Source: Rhodoferax sediminis (GTDB lineage Bacteria > Pseudomonadota > Gammaproteobacteria > Burkholderiales > Burkholderiaceae_C). From it: 64,000 nt of DNA. The first letter of the stretch is position 1. Every line of letters starts with the position of its first letter. Positions 49,921 through 57,479 of the stretch are shown here, one piece after another. The position numbers and the translations under genes are program-made. The notes beneath the pieces were generated by a model, which saw only the letters and a program-made list of their open reading frames with translations, had not been told where the DNA came from and did no database searches. The stretch spans positions 4,323,498-4,387,497 of the forward strand of contig NZ_CP035503.1 of assembly GCF_006970865.1 (NCBI RefSeq), read 5' to 3'.

Positions 49921-50997
49921 GTGAATCGTAATACAGGCATGAATGCGGGACAAATCATCGGTACCATGAACGGCCAGTTGGTCGTCGGTCTGGATATCGC
50001 CAAGCAGGTCTTTCAGCTGCACACGGTGGACATGGACACGGGCGAGATCGTCAACGTGCAGATCAAGCGAGCCAAGGTCATGGAGCACTTTGCCAATCGT
50101 CAGCCCTGTCTGATCGCCATTGAAGCCTGCGGCGGTGCGCATCACTGGGCGCGCGAATTGACCGGGCTGGGTCACAGCGTGCGCTTGCTGCACGCCAAGG
50201 CGGTACGCCCCTTCGTGAGTGGCAACAAAACCGATGCGACGGATGCACGAGCTATCTGGCTGGCCGTGCAGCAGCCTGGTGTGAAATTAGTGGGCATCAA
50301 GACGGCGGCCCAGCAAGCCACGCTCGCGCTGCATCGCCAGCGAGAACTCATGATGAAGATGCGCGTCATGCAAACCAACGCCCTGCGCGGGTTGCTGTAT
50401 GAATTCGGTGCCACCTTCGCCAGGGGAAACAGGGCCTTGTTCAGCGAGGTCGAGCAGGCACTGGTTGACCTGAGTGACGATTTGCCCCAAATGGTGGCTG
50501 ACAGCCTGCGCGAGCAAGTCGCCCGCATCAAGGCATTGAGCCAAGACATGCAGGCCATCGAAAAGCGCCTGGCGCTTCAGCTCAAGGCGGATCCAAAAAT
50601 GCAGCGCATTGCCCAGATCCCAGGCGTCGGATTGCTCACGGCAACCGCGGCTATCGCCACCATGGGCGAGGCGAGCGCATTCAAGTCAGGGCGCGAATTC
50701 TGCGCTTGGCTTGGAATGGTTCCCTCGCAGACCGGTTCCGGCGGCAAGGTGCGTCTGGGATCCATCACCAAACGTGGCGACACGTACCTGCGGACATTGC
50801 TCATTCACGGCGCCAGAAGCGTGCTGGCGCATACCAAGGAGCCCGGGCCTTGGCTCGAAGGGCTCAAAAGCCGAAGGCCTGCCAATGTTGTGGTCGTGGC
50901 CCAAGCGGCCAAGACGGCCCGAACGATATGGGCAGTGACGGCCAGGCAGCAGGATTACCAAAGAGGCTTTCAAAGCGTCAGGCCGCACGCGGCGTGA
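49921..50997 (+). CDS. IS110-family transposase (IS1111 group)
   Basis: About 358 residues. The N-terminal DEDD/RuvC-like domain has VVGLDIAKQVFQLHTVD (first Asp), IAIEACGGAHHWARELTGLG (the Glu) and NKTDATDARAIW (the Asp pair). The C-terminal Transposase_20 domain has IPGVGLLTATAAIATMGEAS, FCAWLGMVPSQTGSGGK and LIHGARSV, with the catalytic Ser in the PSQTGSGG region. Start at GTG 49921 (AGAGGA upstream) is preferred; ATG at 49939 and a longer frame from 49879 are alternatives. The gene is intact, so the element may be active. Such enzymes recombine DNA under guidance of an element-encoded RNA. Confidence 0.93.
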   Translation: MNRNTGMNAGQIIGTMNGQLVVGLDIAKQVFQLHTVDMDTGEIVNVQIKRAKVMEHFANRQPCLIAIEACGGAHHWARELTGLGHSVRLLHAKAVRPFVSGNKTDATDARAIWLAVQQPGVKLVGIKTAAQQATLALHRQRELMMKMRVMQTNALRGLLYEFGATFARGNRALFSEVEQALVDLSDDLPQMVADSLREQVARIKALSQDMQAIEKRLALQLKADPKMQRIAQIPGVGLLTATAAIATMGEASAFKSGREFCAWLGMVPSQTGSGGKVRLGSITKRGDTYLRTLLIHGARSVLAHTKEPGPWLEGLKSRRPANVVVVAQAAKTARTIWAVTARQQDYQRGFQSVRPHAA

Positions 50998-51294
50998 GGG
51001 GCCCGAGAAAGTCAGTGAACAACCAACCCTAACCGAAAGGATATGGTCCAGTCTTCGCAAGGGCAGTGAGGCAGCAACAAGTGAAGTGATGTGAAACAGG
51101 TCAGACCGGGACGAGCTAAACCTGAACCGATTGCCGGACATAAAAAGTCCGTCCCTGAGATGAGGCGCTTGTCAGCGGATATGCATCGGGGCCAGCGGGC
51201 GAGCCTGGGAAACCAGACGAACCATGCAATCAAGGCCGAATATAAGGACGCAGCCGACTTCTCCGCAACATGACACGAATTCTTCTTGCTCTCC
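50998..51294 (+). ncRNA. Candidate guide RNA (seekRNA/bridge RNA) region of the insertion element
   Basis: This stretch between the transposase stop and the right inverted repeat has no convincing gene; the short open frames in it have no recognisable product. IS1111 elements encode their target-choosing RNA in the region downstream of the transposase. A hairpin GGAC-ATAAAAA-GTCC is visible at 51136-51150. I did not locate the exact RNA ends or its target-binding loops. Confidence 0.5.
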
Positions 51295-51323
51295 GGGAGG
51301 CATCCATATAAGGCATCCATATA

Positions 51324-51417
51324 AGAACTCGGTGACTGTGAGGCCTGCCACCAGTGATCGCAGTTCCTGCACAAACTGCAGCATGTCCGTCAAATGCGCG
51401 GGCGTGCGGTCCGTCAT
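51324..51417 (-). pseudogene. hepT: HepT toxin gene, 5' part
   Basis: It starts with the ATG at 51415-51417, which shares one base with the mntA stop. The frame gives MTDRTPAHLTDMLQFVQELR and then SLVAGLTVTEFL, the N-terminal helix of a HepT/DUF86 protein. After that the reading frame enters the insertion element and ends without the R-x4-H-x-Y motif. Joined to the fragment at 49492-49742 it makes a complete HepT. Confidence 0.85.
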
Positions 51418-51716
51418 CACTGAAATAGCGGCCGCAGCTGCGGCTCAATCGCCCGGCGGCGGTACGGATTTTTCAGCACCGACGGGAAAGCCAGATCCAC
51501 CTTGCGCCCGTCAAACGCGGCAGACAACTCGTCCTGCATGTCGACCAGCGCAAAGCCGCTGGGCGCCTCGCCGGGGATGAACTCCACCAGCAAATCCACG
51601 TCGCTGTCGGGCCGCTCTGCGCCGACTGCCGCCGAGCCAAACAAGCGCATGCGCTGCACGTGATAGCGCCTGCAGATGTCTGCAATGCGCGACTGCTGGA
51701 TGGCTGCGATCTTCAT
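51417..51716 (-). CDS. mntA: MntA-type minimal nucleotidyltransferase antitoxin
   Basis: A 99-residue minimal nucleotidyltransferase. LFGSAAVGAERPDSDVDLLV carries the GS-x-SD-x-D signature of the pol-beta nucleotidyltransferase fold, and KVDLAFPSVLKN the third Asp region. In HepT-MntA modules this protein AMPylates the Tyr of the HepT R-x4-H-x-Y motif and so neutralises the toxin. The gene is intact but its partner is broken by an insertion, leaving an orphan antitoxin. The one-base overlap with hepT shows the original operon order, antitoxin first. Confidence 0.9.
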   Translation of the reverse strand: MKIAAIQQSRIADICRRYHVQRMRLFGSAAVGAERPDSDVDLLVEFIPGEAPSGFALVDMQDELSAAFDGRKVDLAFPSVLKNPYRRRAIEPQLRPLFQ

Positions 51717-51787
51717 GAGGGCAATTATGCGGGGAACGCAAGGGCCCTGCTACTCTGCCGCTGCAAGTCGCTCGATAGCGACCGGTT

Positions 51788-52237
51788 TTACTGAACACTT
51801 CCACCTGCCTCGCCCTGCACGCCCGCCCGGCCATTCGCACCGGCACTGCCCACGCCGTTGCCGGTGTGCTTGAGGTTCTTCTTGCCGGCTCGAGCGGCCT
51901 TCTTGCCGGTGCTCTGCATGCCGTCCATCGGGACTCCGCCGTTCGCCGAGGTGCTTGCACCGGCGCCCATTGAGGCGCCCGCGGCGCCTTCGGTGCCGGC
52001 AGCCCCGCCCATGGCGGCGCGGCCACTCGTCTGCGTTTGCGCGCGCTCACGGGCCGTGGCATCAATGTCGGCGTTGACACCGATGCCCACGCCGGCGCCC
52101 GTCCCCAAACTGGTGCCAACCCCCGCATTCGTGTTGACGCCGCCCAGCAGCCCGAGGGCTTGCGCCGGCATCCCCCACGCCATGGCGGTGGTGACAACGA
52201 TCAAGGCGGGAACAGAACGCAATGAATATTTGGACAT
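51788..52237 (-). CDS. Hypothetical exported Gly/Ala-rich protein
   Basis: A 149-residue protein from the ATG at 52235-52237, which follows AAGGAG. The signal peptide ends in MPAQA at about residue 28. The mature part is low in complexity, with Gly, Ala, Thr and Asn (LLGGVNTNAGVGTSLGTGAG), an Arg/Gln-containing stretch and a basic segment (GKKAARAGKKNLKHTG). No known domain is apparent. Similar Gly/Ala-rich secreted proteins exist in Burkholderiales with no assigned role. It stands alone; upstream lies a 313-bp gene-free stretch with a hairpin and a repeat. Confidence 0.65.
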   Translation of the reverse strand: MSKYSLRSVPALIVVTTAMAWGMPAQALGLLGGVNTNAGVGTSLGTGAGVGIGVNADIDATARERAQTQTSGRAAMGGAAGTEGAAGASMGAGASTSANGGVPMDGMQSTGKKAARAGKKNLKHTGNGVGSAGANGRAGVQGEAGGSVQ

Positions 52238-52391
52238 CAGAAACTCCTTGTGATCAAACAGAAGCTTCATCCTGCCCGCGAATGCTGTTACATGGGGTAC
52301 AGCGAGGCCGGTTTTGTAACGGCATATGAGTGAGAGGCCAATCGGCGCGATTGTCCTACGGGGCGGTGGCGCGTCGGGCTACAAAGGCGAA

Positions 52392-52418
52392 GCCGCCCAT
52401 GCGGGGCGGCCTTCTTTT
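52392..52418 (+). terminator. Intrinsic terminator with no upstream gene on its strand
   Basis: GCCGCCC-ATGCG-GGGCGGC followed by CTTCTTTT is a strong terminator for plus-strand transcripts. The nearest plus-strand gene ends at 50997 in the insertion element. It lies in the 52238-52550 gene-free stretch and could end a small RNA that starts around 52250-52330; no promoter was identified. Confidence 0.55.
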
Positions 52419-52501
52419 CAGGGCACGCAAAGGCTTCATGGTCATGAGTGGGGCAGGAACAAGGAAGCATTCGTTGCAGCACGCGCATGGGTGAACCGAT
52501 T

Positions 52502-52565
52502 TTTAAGGCAAATCGGGCTGTAGCGCCCGTCCCACTTATGCAATCAGCTATCAAAGCAATAGCGC
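52502..52565 (+). repeat. Repeat B copy supplying the histidine kinase stop codon
   Basis: AGGCAAATCGGGCTGTAGCG at the left and CAGCTATCAAAGCAATAGCG at the right. The last codons and the TGA of the kinase gene (52551) are made of the right end of this repeat. Confidence 0.8.
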
Positions 52566-53855
52566 TGTGACGACCAGCCCGGGCTGCGCGTTGCGCACCT
52601 CGAGCGTGCCGCCGTGCGCTTCGGCGACCAGCCGGCACAGGTACATGCCGAGACCCACACCGCCGGTGGCGCGCTGGCGGGCGCTGTCGGTGCGGTAGAA
52701 CGGTTCGGTGAGGTGTTCGAGCTGCGCGGCGTCGACGCCGGGGCCGAAATCGCGCACTTCGATCAGCACGCCCCGGCCTTCCGTGCGCAGCGAAATGCGC
52801 GGCGGCTGTGGCGCACCAAGGCTGTAGCGCAGCGCGTTGTCGAGCAGGTTGCGCACCAGCAGGCGCACGCGGGTGCGGTCGAGCGACCGCGGCGGCAGCG
52901 CGTCAGGCAGGTCGAGCTGCACCGCAGCGCCCGCGGCCTGCTCGGACACCACCTCGCGAACCAGGGCCGCCAGATCGACCGGCTCGCGCTGCAGCGAAGC
53001 GTGCGCACTGGCAAGGCGCTCGCTCTCCAACAGGTCGCTGATGAGGTCGCGCATCTCGTTCAGGTCGCGCAGCAGCGCGCTGCGTTCCGGGGCGCTGTCG
53101 GGCGTGTCGGGCAGCAGCTCGGCGTTCAGGCGCGCGCGCGTGAGCGGCGAGCGCAACTCGTGGCTCAGCGCCAGCAGCAGCGCGCGCTTGGCATCGAGCA
53201 TGCCTTCGATGTCGTGCGCCATGGTGTTGATGCGCTGCGCCAGGTCGCCCAGCTCGTCCTTGCGGCGCAGCGGGATCGGCCGGTCGAACTGGCCGCCACC
53301 AAAACGCTCGGCCCCCGCGCGGATGTCGTCGAGCGGGCGCAACAGCCGGCGCACGTAGCTGTAGGCGCCGACGATCAACGCCAGCAGCAGCGCGAGCGTG
53401 ATCCAGCCGATGCCATGCGGCGCGTTCTGCCAGCTGGGCGTGTCGAGCGAAAAGCTCACGCGGTGGCCGTCGGCAAGCAGGCGGCTCAGCACCTCCGGCG
53501 CGCGCCCTTCACGCATGTCGCCCCTGCGGCGCGCGGTGCGCTCCGGGTCCGAGTCCCAGTTGACACGCGGCCCCTGGATGCGGATCGCGATCGGCAGCCG
53601 CTGCGTCAGCGCCCGCGCGCGCGCGATGTCGGGCGGCGTGCCGATCTCGGCGGCGAGGCGGTCGACGTAGTCGGTGATGAGCGGCAGGCCGGCCTCGCGC
53701 CAGCCGCTCGCAAAGGTTGCGCGCATGCCGCCGATGACCACCAGGCCCATCGCCAGCGCGAGCAGCAGGAACACCGTGATGAGCCGCGCGCGCAGCGAAT
53801 GGCGCCAGCGATGCCGCCAGCGGCGACGCTCCCGGTGACGTGCCTCGTGACTCAC
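52551..53855 (-). CDS. Sensor histidine kinase (CpxA/EnvZ-like)
   Basis: A 434-residue kinase. A basic N-terminus is followed by a membrane helix (LITVFLLLALAMGLVVIGG), a periplasmic domain of about 110 residues, a second helix (ITLALLLALIVGAYSYV), a HAMP domain (RRLLRPLDDIRAGAERFGGG), the phosphoacceptor His in LALSHELRSPLTRAR (about residue 235), and the ATPase domain with NLLDNALRYS, DFGPGVD and GGVGLGMYLC. It starts 4 bp after its response regulator stop and follows a Spy-like gene, which suggests envelope stress sensing. The last residues (ALLL) are encoded by repeat B. Confidence 0.95.
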   Translation of the reverse strand: MSHEARHRERRRWRHRWRHSLRARLITVFLLLALAMGLVVIGGMRATFASGWREAGLPLITDYVDRLAAEIGTPPDIARARALTQRLPIAIRIQGPRVNWDSDPERTARRRGDMREGRAPEVLSRLLADGHRVSFSLDTPSWQNAPHGIGWITLALLLALIVGAYSYVRRLLRPLDDIRAGAERFGGGQFDRPIPLRRKDELGDLAQRINTMAHDIEGMLDAKRALLLALSHELRSPLTRARLNAELLPDTPDSAPERSALLRDLNEMRDLISDLLESERLASAHASLQREPVDLAALVREVVSEQAAGAAVQLDLPDALPPRSLDRTRVRLLVRNLLDNALRYSLGAPQPPRISLRTEGRGVLIEVRDFGPGVDAAQLEHLTEPFYRTDSARQRATGGVGLGMYLCRLVAEAHGGTLEVRNAQPGLVVTALLL

Positions 53856-53858
53856 GGC

Positions 53859-54542
53859 TCAGGCATTGCCGACGGCGAGCGCATAGCCGGCATTGCGCAG
53901 CGTCTTGATGCAGTCGAGCGGCTCCAGCTTCTTGCGCAGCCGGCTCACCACGATGTCGACGGCGCGCGTGTAGAGCTCGGCCTCGTGGCCGCGCAGGCGG
54001 TTCAGGATGTCGTCGCGGCTGAACACCTTGCCGGGTTCGGACGCGAGCAGCGCCAGCAGTTCGAACTCGGTGCCGGTGAGCTCGACCGGCTCGCCCTGCC
54101 GCAGCACCTCGCGCCTGTCGAGGTCGATCGCGAGCCCGTCGAACACGCGGCGCTGCGGGCTCGCGGCCACCGGCGGCGCCACGCGCTGGCGGCGCAGGAT
54201 GGTCTGCACGCGCGCCACCAGCTCGCGCGGCTCGAACGGTTTGGGCAGGTAGTCGTCGGCGCCGAGCTCGAGCCCGACCACGCGGTCCATCACGTCGCCG
54301 CGCGCGGTCAGCATCACGATCGGGATGTCGCTCTCCTTGCGGATCTCGCGGCACAGCGCAAAGCCATCCATCTCGGGCAGCATCACGTCGAGGATCGCGG
54401 CGTCGTAGTGCGCGGCGCGCAACCTGGCAAGGCCCTCGCTCGGCCGGGTCGCGCTGTCGAGCGTGCAATCGAAACGCGCGAAGTAGCTGGCCAGCGGCGC
54501 CGCCAGATGCTCGTCGTCGTCGATCAGGAGGATGCGGGGCAT
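53859..54542 (-). CDS. OmpR-family response regulator (CpxR-like)
   Basis: A 227-residue regulator. The receiver domain has LIDDDEHLAAPL at the N-terminus, the phosphoacceptor Asp in AAILDVMLPEMDGFALC (about residue 53) and the switch Thr/Lys in MLTARGD and YLPKPFEPRELVAR. The C-terminal winged helix (VELTGTEFELLALLASEPGK, then LRGHEAELYTRAVDIVVSRL) binds DNA. It lies between a Spy-like gene and the kinase gene in one operon, the order expected for a Cpx-type system. Its targets are unknown, but the linked Spy-like gene is a likely one. Confidence 0.95.
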   Translation of the reverse strand: MPRILLIDDDEHLAAPLASYFARFDCTLDSATRPSEGLARLRAAHYDAAILDVMLPEMDGFALCREIRKESDIPIVMLTARGDVMDRVVGLELGADDYLPKPFEPRELVARVQTILRRQRVAPPVAASPQRRVFDGLAIDLDRREVLRQGEPVELTGTEFELLALLASEPGKVFSRDDILNRLRGHEAELYTRAVDIVVSRLRKKLEPLDCIKTLRNAGYALAVGNA

Positions 54543-54578
54543 GGGCGGATTATGTGGGACGCCATCGCCGCCGCAGCA

Positions 54579-55052
54579 TCACCCATGACGACCCCAACGA
54601 CGACCGCCCTTGTTCATGAAATCACGCACCTTCTGCTGCTGCGCCGGATTCAGGTTGTCGAAGAAGTCGGCGGCCGCGGCGATGACTTCAGGGCTGCCGC
54701 TGCGCACGGCGGCCATCTTCTCTTCGATCATCTTGCTGGCGCCGGCCTGGTCGAGCCTGGCGCCGGCGAACAGCGACTGGAACTGTGCGCGCGTGCCGCC
54801 GGCACCGCCTGCGTCGCCTGCATCGCGTATGGCGGTGCGTTGCGCCTGCAGCTTTTCGGCCAGCACGTTGAGCTTCTGTTTTTGCGCGGCATCGAGGTCC
54901 AGCTTGCCGCCCACGCGCTCGACCATGCGGGCGCGGAACCCGGCCGGGTCACCACCCCAGCCACTGCGGTGCGCGGCACAGGCGCCCAGGCTGCCGGCCA
55001 CGATCGCGGCGCCGGCAAAACCGAAAAGAGAACGTTTGATCCACGGTTTCAT
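54579..55052 (-). CDS. Spy/CpxP-like periplasmic protein
   Basis: A 157-residue protein. The N-terminus is a signal peptide, and AGSLGACAAH resembles a lipobox, so it may be a lipoprotein with Cys at about residue 25. The mature helical part has DLDAAQKQKLNVLAEKLQAQ (a variant of the LTxxQ motif) and a second copy NLNPAQQQKVRDFMN. The protein ends with Arg, Gly and His (GGRRWGRHG). CpxP/Spy proteins bind misfolded proteins in the periplasm or the sensor domain of CpxA. It is first in the operon with the regulator and kinase, which supports a feedback role. Confidence 0.85.
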   Translation of the reverse strand: MKPWIKRSLFGFAGAAIVAGSLGACAAHRSGWGGDPAGFRARMVERVGGKLDLDAAQKQKLNVLAEKLQAQRTAIRDAGDAGGAGGTRAQFQSLFAGARLDQAGASKMIEEKMAAVRSGSPEVIAAAADFFDNLNPAQQQKVRDFMNKGGRRWGRHG

Positions 55053-55157
55053 TGGAGACTTCCTTGTGTGTGAAAAAGAGGAAGCCCCATGGTGCTTTCG
55101 GCAGCCCGTAAAGTCCTTTCGCGGCGGTATCGGCGTGTTTCGTTTTATTTCGCTCGC

Positions 55158-55736
55158 TCAGCCGAGCGGGCGCACGCCAATCAGCAGGCCGTGCGCCCAG
55201 AACGCAAACACGGCCCACGCCAGCACCCCCACCACCACGGTGATGACCGTGCCCGAGGTCGTGCCGGCCGGGTAAACCGTCTGCGCCGCACGATCGCGCG
55301 CGCGCGCGGCCCGAAAGCTCAGCGCCGCCCACACCAGAAAGGCGCCGAACAGCAGCACATCGGCCGGGCTGCCGTTGGACAGCAGGTGCGCCAAGGCCCA
55401 GACCTCGACCCCCAGCACCATCGGGTGGTGCAGCCGCGCCTTGATGCCGTTGCGCGGCACATAGGCGGCCACCAGCAGCACGAAGGAAATCAGCATCAGG
55501 AGCGACGTCACATGGCGCATGCCCATGGACCCCTCCCACAGCAGCCCGGGCAACTGCCGCGCCTGGTTGAAGCCCCACACGATCAGCACAAACCCGGCGA
55601 TCGACAGCAGCGCGTACAGGCCCTTCCACGGCTTCTCGCCGAGCCGCGCGATCATGGCCGTGCGCCAGCCGTCGGCGACGATGCGCGTGGAATGCACGCC
55701 CAGAAAAATCACCAGACCCAGGATCAGCATGCCCAT
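55158..55736 (-). CDS. NnrU family membrane protein
   Basis: A 192-residue protein with five or so hydrophobic segments. MGMLILGLVIFLGVHSTRIV and YALLSIAGFVLIVWGFNQAR are the start of NnrU proteins, and HHPMVLGVEVWALAHLLSNG is the conserved His-containing block. NnrU was named from denitrification loci and resembles isoprenylcysteine methyltransferases; its activity is not firmly known. No denitrification gene is nearby. The start at 55736 is supported by GGAG upstream. A 315-bp gene-free stretch follows on the right; it holds a repeat B copy and a small hairpin (ACCCAGG-CAATGC-CCTGGGT, 55977-55996). Confidence 0.88.
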   Translation of the reverse strand: MGMLILGLVIFLGVHSTRIVADGWRTAMIARLGEKPWKGLYALLSIAGFVLIVWGFNQARQLPGLLWEGSMGMRHVTSLLMLISFVLLVAAYVPRNGIKARLHHPMVLGVEVWALAHLLSNGSPADVLLFGAFLVWAALSFRAARARDRAAQTVYPAGTTSGTVITVVVGVLAWAVFAFWAHGLLIGVRPLG

Positions 55737-55861
55737 GATGTTCTCTCCAGATGATTGTTGGGGGATTATGAGCGCCAGAAGTCGCCGTGTTGAAGTACCA
55801 AGCCACACTCAGAGCCACCCGTGTGGTGCGGCTTGCGTGCGCGCAGAGACGATACGAGACT

Positions 55862-55920
55862 ACAAATTCAATAGCGCATAGTGCATATCACATAAGGTCT
55901 GGAGGCTGATTTGATAATGA
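55862..55920. repeat. Repeat B copy, left flank of the accessory block
   Basis: AAATTCAATAGCGCATAG at the left and AAGGTCTGGAGGCTGATTTG at the right form a repeat B copy in inverse orientation. The copy at 57372 on the other side of the two accessory genes has the opposite orientation. Confidence 0.75.
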
Positions 55921-56051
55921 AATTCGTTGAAGAGACCGCCCAGCGTCCCATCATGCCCAAGCGCGCTTCGCGTGTCACCCAGGCAATGCCCTGGGTTCCA
56001 AAACGTCGCCGGACGCCTACGCTCGACTCTTCTTTTTAGCAGGAGTTACTG

Positions 56052-56477
56052 ATGCGAACCGCCACCGACATACAGACCAAAGACCCTCACTCAGAGCTGC
56101 CGCAATACGGCAGTAAACCCAAAAAGCCCGGCCTGTACCTCGGGCTGTTTCACGGCCGACATGACCCGCGCGAACATATGAGCGACTGGGGTTTTGATGG
56201 CCCGGCCATTGGACCTCTGAAGTGGTGCCACACCACCTATGCGTCCAAGATCAAAATCGAGTTTGAAAATGCTGCCGATGCCGCAGAGTATTTCGGCGTC
56301 ACGCAAGATCCGTTCGAACTGTCGGTGGATGCGGACTTGCTGGTTTTCGGTGGCATGTACTACGGCGACTGGACGGTCTATTACGTCCCGCCCGAGGATT
56401 GCGAACGGCCGGCCGACACCTTCCGAGAGACCACGCGAGTGAACAACTTCATTGCGCACCGCAAGTTCTTTCTCTAA
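56052..56477 (+). CDS. Hypothetical protein
   Basis: A 141-residue soluble protein that I do not recognise. It has no signal peptide or membrane helix. It contains YLGLFHGRHDPREHMSDWGF, a GPAIGPL turn, an acidic stretch (IKIEFENAADAAEYFG) and a hydrophobic aromatic core (LLVFGGMYYGDWTVYYVPP). Codon use is less GC-biased than in its neighbours. AGGAG lies nine bases before the ATG. It precedes an HNH endonuclease gene by 58 bp and both lie between inverted repeat B copies, which suggests acquired genes. Proteins of this kind occur in accessory regions, but no function can be given. Confidence 0.7.
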   Translation: MRTATDIQTKDPHSELPQYGSKPKKPGLYLGLFHGRHDPREHMSDWGFDGPAIGPLKWCHTTYASKIKIEFENAADAAEYFGVTQDPFELSVDADLLVFGGMYYGDWTVYYVPPEDCERPADTFRETTRVNNFIAHRKFFL

Positions 56478-56535
56478 GTATTGAGGCCTCTTCGTGCGGC
56501 GGGCATACTCAAGTCTCATACCTGAGGGAGAACCC

Positions 56536-57327
56536 ATGGCCACAGAAGCCGCCGCCCACGTTAACTGGACTCGCCCGCAAACGCTGGCTGCACTGCACAT
56601 CTACATGCAGTTGCCGTTTGGTCAGCTTCATCGCGGTAATCCGAAGATCAAGCAATTGGCCGAGTGGATGGGACGCACGCCCAGCTCGGTTGCTATGAAG
56701 TTGACTAACTTGGCCAGCTTGGACCCGCTGATCGTCGCCAGCGGGCGCGCTGGCTTGAAGGGGGCGTCGACGCTGGATCGTTCCATCTGGACTGAGCTAC
56801 AGCAGAATTGGGATGCTGTGGCACTGGAGGCTGCCGCCGACTATGAGCACTTGGCCTCAAGCCATGGCGTCAAGGCCGACGCAGACTTGCTGGAAGACGC
56901 GCCGCCGTTGGAAGAAGGCAGAACCCGCAACGCCACCGTGCAGGTACGCGTGAATCAAGCGCGCTTTCGCAAGGCCGTGCTCGCCAGCTACAACGCGACC
57001 TGCTGCATCAGCGGCCTGTGCCACGAAAAACTGGTGATTGCCAGCCACATCATTCCGTGGAGTGAAGACACGAAGAACCGATTGAACCCGCAAAACGGAC
57101 TGTGCTTGTCGGCCCTGCACGACCGCGCTTATGACCAAGGCTTGATCACGGTCATGCCCGACTTCAAGGTGCGCGTGTCGAAACAACTCAAGCCCAGCGC
57201 AGGCGATGGCTTCATCACAGAGTCACTGCTGCGCTTTGACGACCAACCGATTCAATTGCCCGAGCGTTTCCGGCCCTCGCCCGAGTTTTTGGCCTCACAC
57301 GCTCGGCGCTTCGGATTCATGCGATGA
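56536..57327 (+). CDS. HNH endonuclease
   Basis: A 263-residue protein from the ATG at 56536 (GAGGGAG upstream). The N-terminal half is helical and resembles DNA-associated segments (KIKQLAEWMGRTPSSVAMKL looks like an HTH). The C-terminal HNH nuclease domain reads YNATCCISGL, LVIASHIIPW and NPQNGLCLSALHDRAYDQGL; the His of the IASHIIPW segment, the Asn and the His of LHDRAYD form the catalytic centre. Such proteins are found as restriction-like or phage-defence nucleases. No methylase lies beside it. It is part of the small accessory block. Confidence 0.9.
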   Translation: MATEAAAHVNWTRPQTLAALHIYMQLPFGQLHRGNPKIKQLAEWMGRTPSSVAMKLTNLASLDPLIVASGRAGLKGASTLDRSIWTELQQNWDAVALEAAADYEHLASSHGVKADADLLEDAPPLEEGRTRNATVQVRVNQARFRKAVLASYNATCCISGLCHEKLVIASHIIPWSEDTKNRLNPQNGLCLSALHDRAYDQGLITVMPDFKVRVSKQLKPSAGDGFITESLLRFDDQPIQLPERFRPSPEFLASHARRFGFMR

Positions 57328-57371
57328 CGGACGCAGGCGCCGTTTTCCGCATCGCTGAGTACAGGCTAACC

Positions 57372-57438
57372 TTTTCAGTCTTTTTGGCCTGTAGCCCATA
57401 CCCTACATGCGCTGATAGCTATTAAATCGATAGTAATT
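57372..57438 (+). repeat. Repeat B copy, right flank of the accessory block
   Basis: TTTTTGGCCTGTAGCCCATA at the left and GATAGCTATTAAATCGATAG at the right are clear repeat B ends. Confidence 0.85.
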
Positions 57439-57479
57439 TAGATGGACGTCTTCGCGCAGGCGCCATGACCCACCACGCT

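Larger units (their letters stand above)
49752..51308 (+). mobile_element. IS110-family insertion sequence, IS1111 group
   Basis: About 1.56 kb, bounded by the inverted repeats TATGGATGCCTCCC (49752-49765) and GGGAGGCATCCATA (51295-51308). It carries one DEDD/Ser recombinase gene with a short upstream part and a roughly 300-bp noncoding right end, the layout of the IS1111 group. The element interrupts hepT. A 13-bp direct repeat (AGGCATCCATATA, twice, 51298-51323) sits at the right edge. Outer ends may extend a few bases beyond the repeats, because IS1111 repeats are subterminal. Confidence 0.88.

Noticed and set aside
51091..51273. A 60-codon frame in the right end of the insertion element
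   Set aside because: The region is the expected noncoding guide-RNA part of IS1111 elements, and the frame has no ribosome-binding site or similarity to known accessory proteins.
52326..52523. A 65-codon plus-strand frame starting MSERPIGAIV
   Set aside because: It spans the intrinsic terminator and enters repeat B, has no ribosome-binding site, and no family resemblance.
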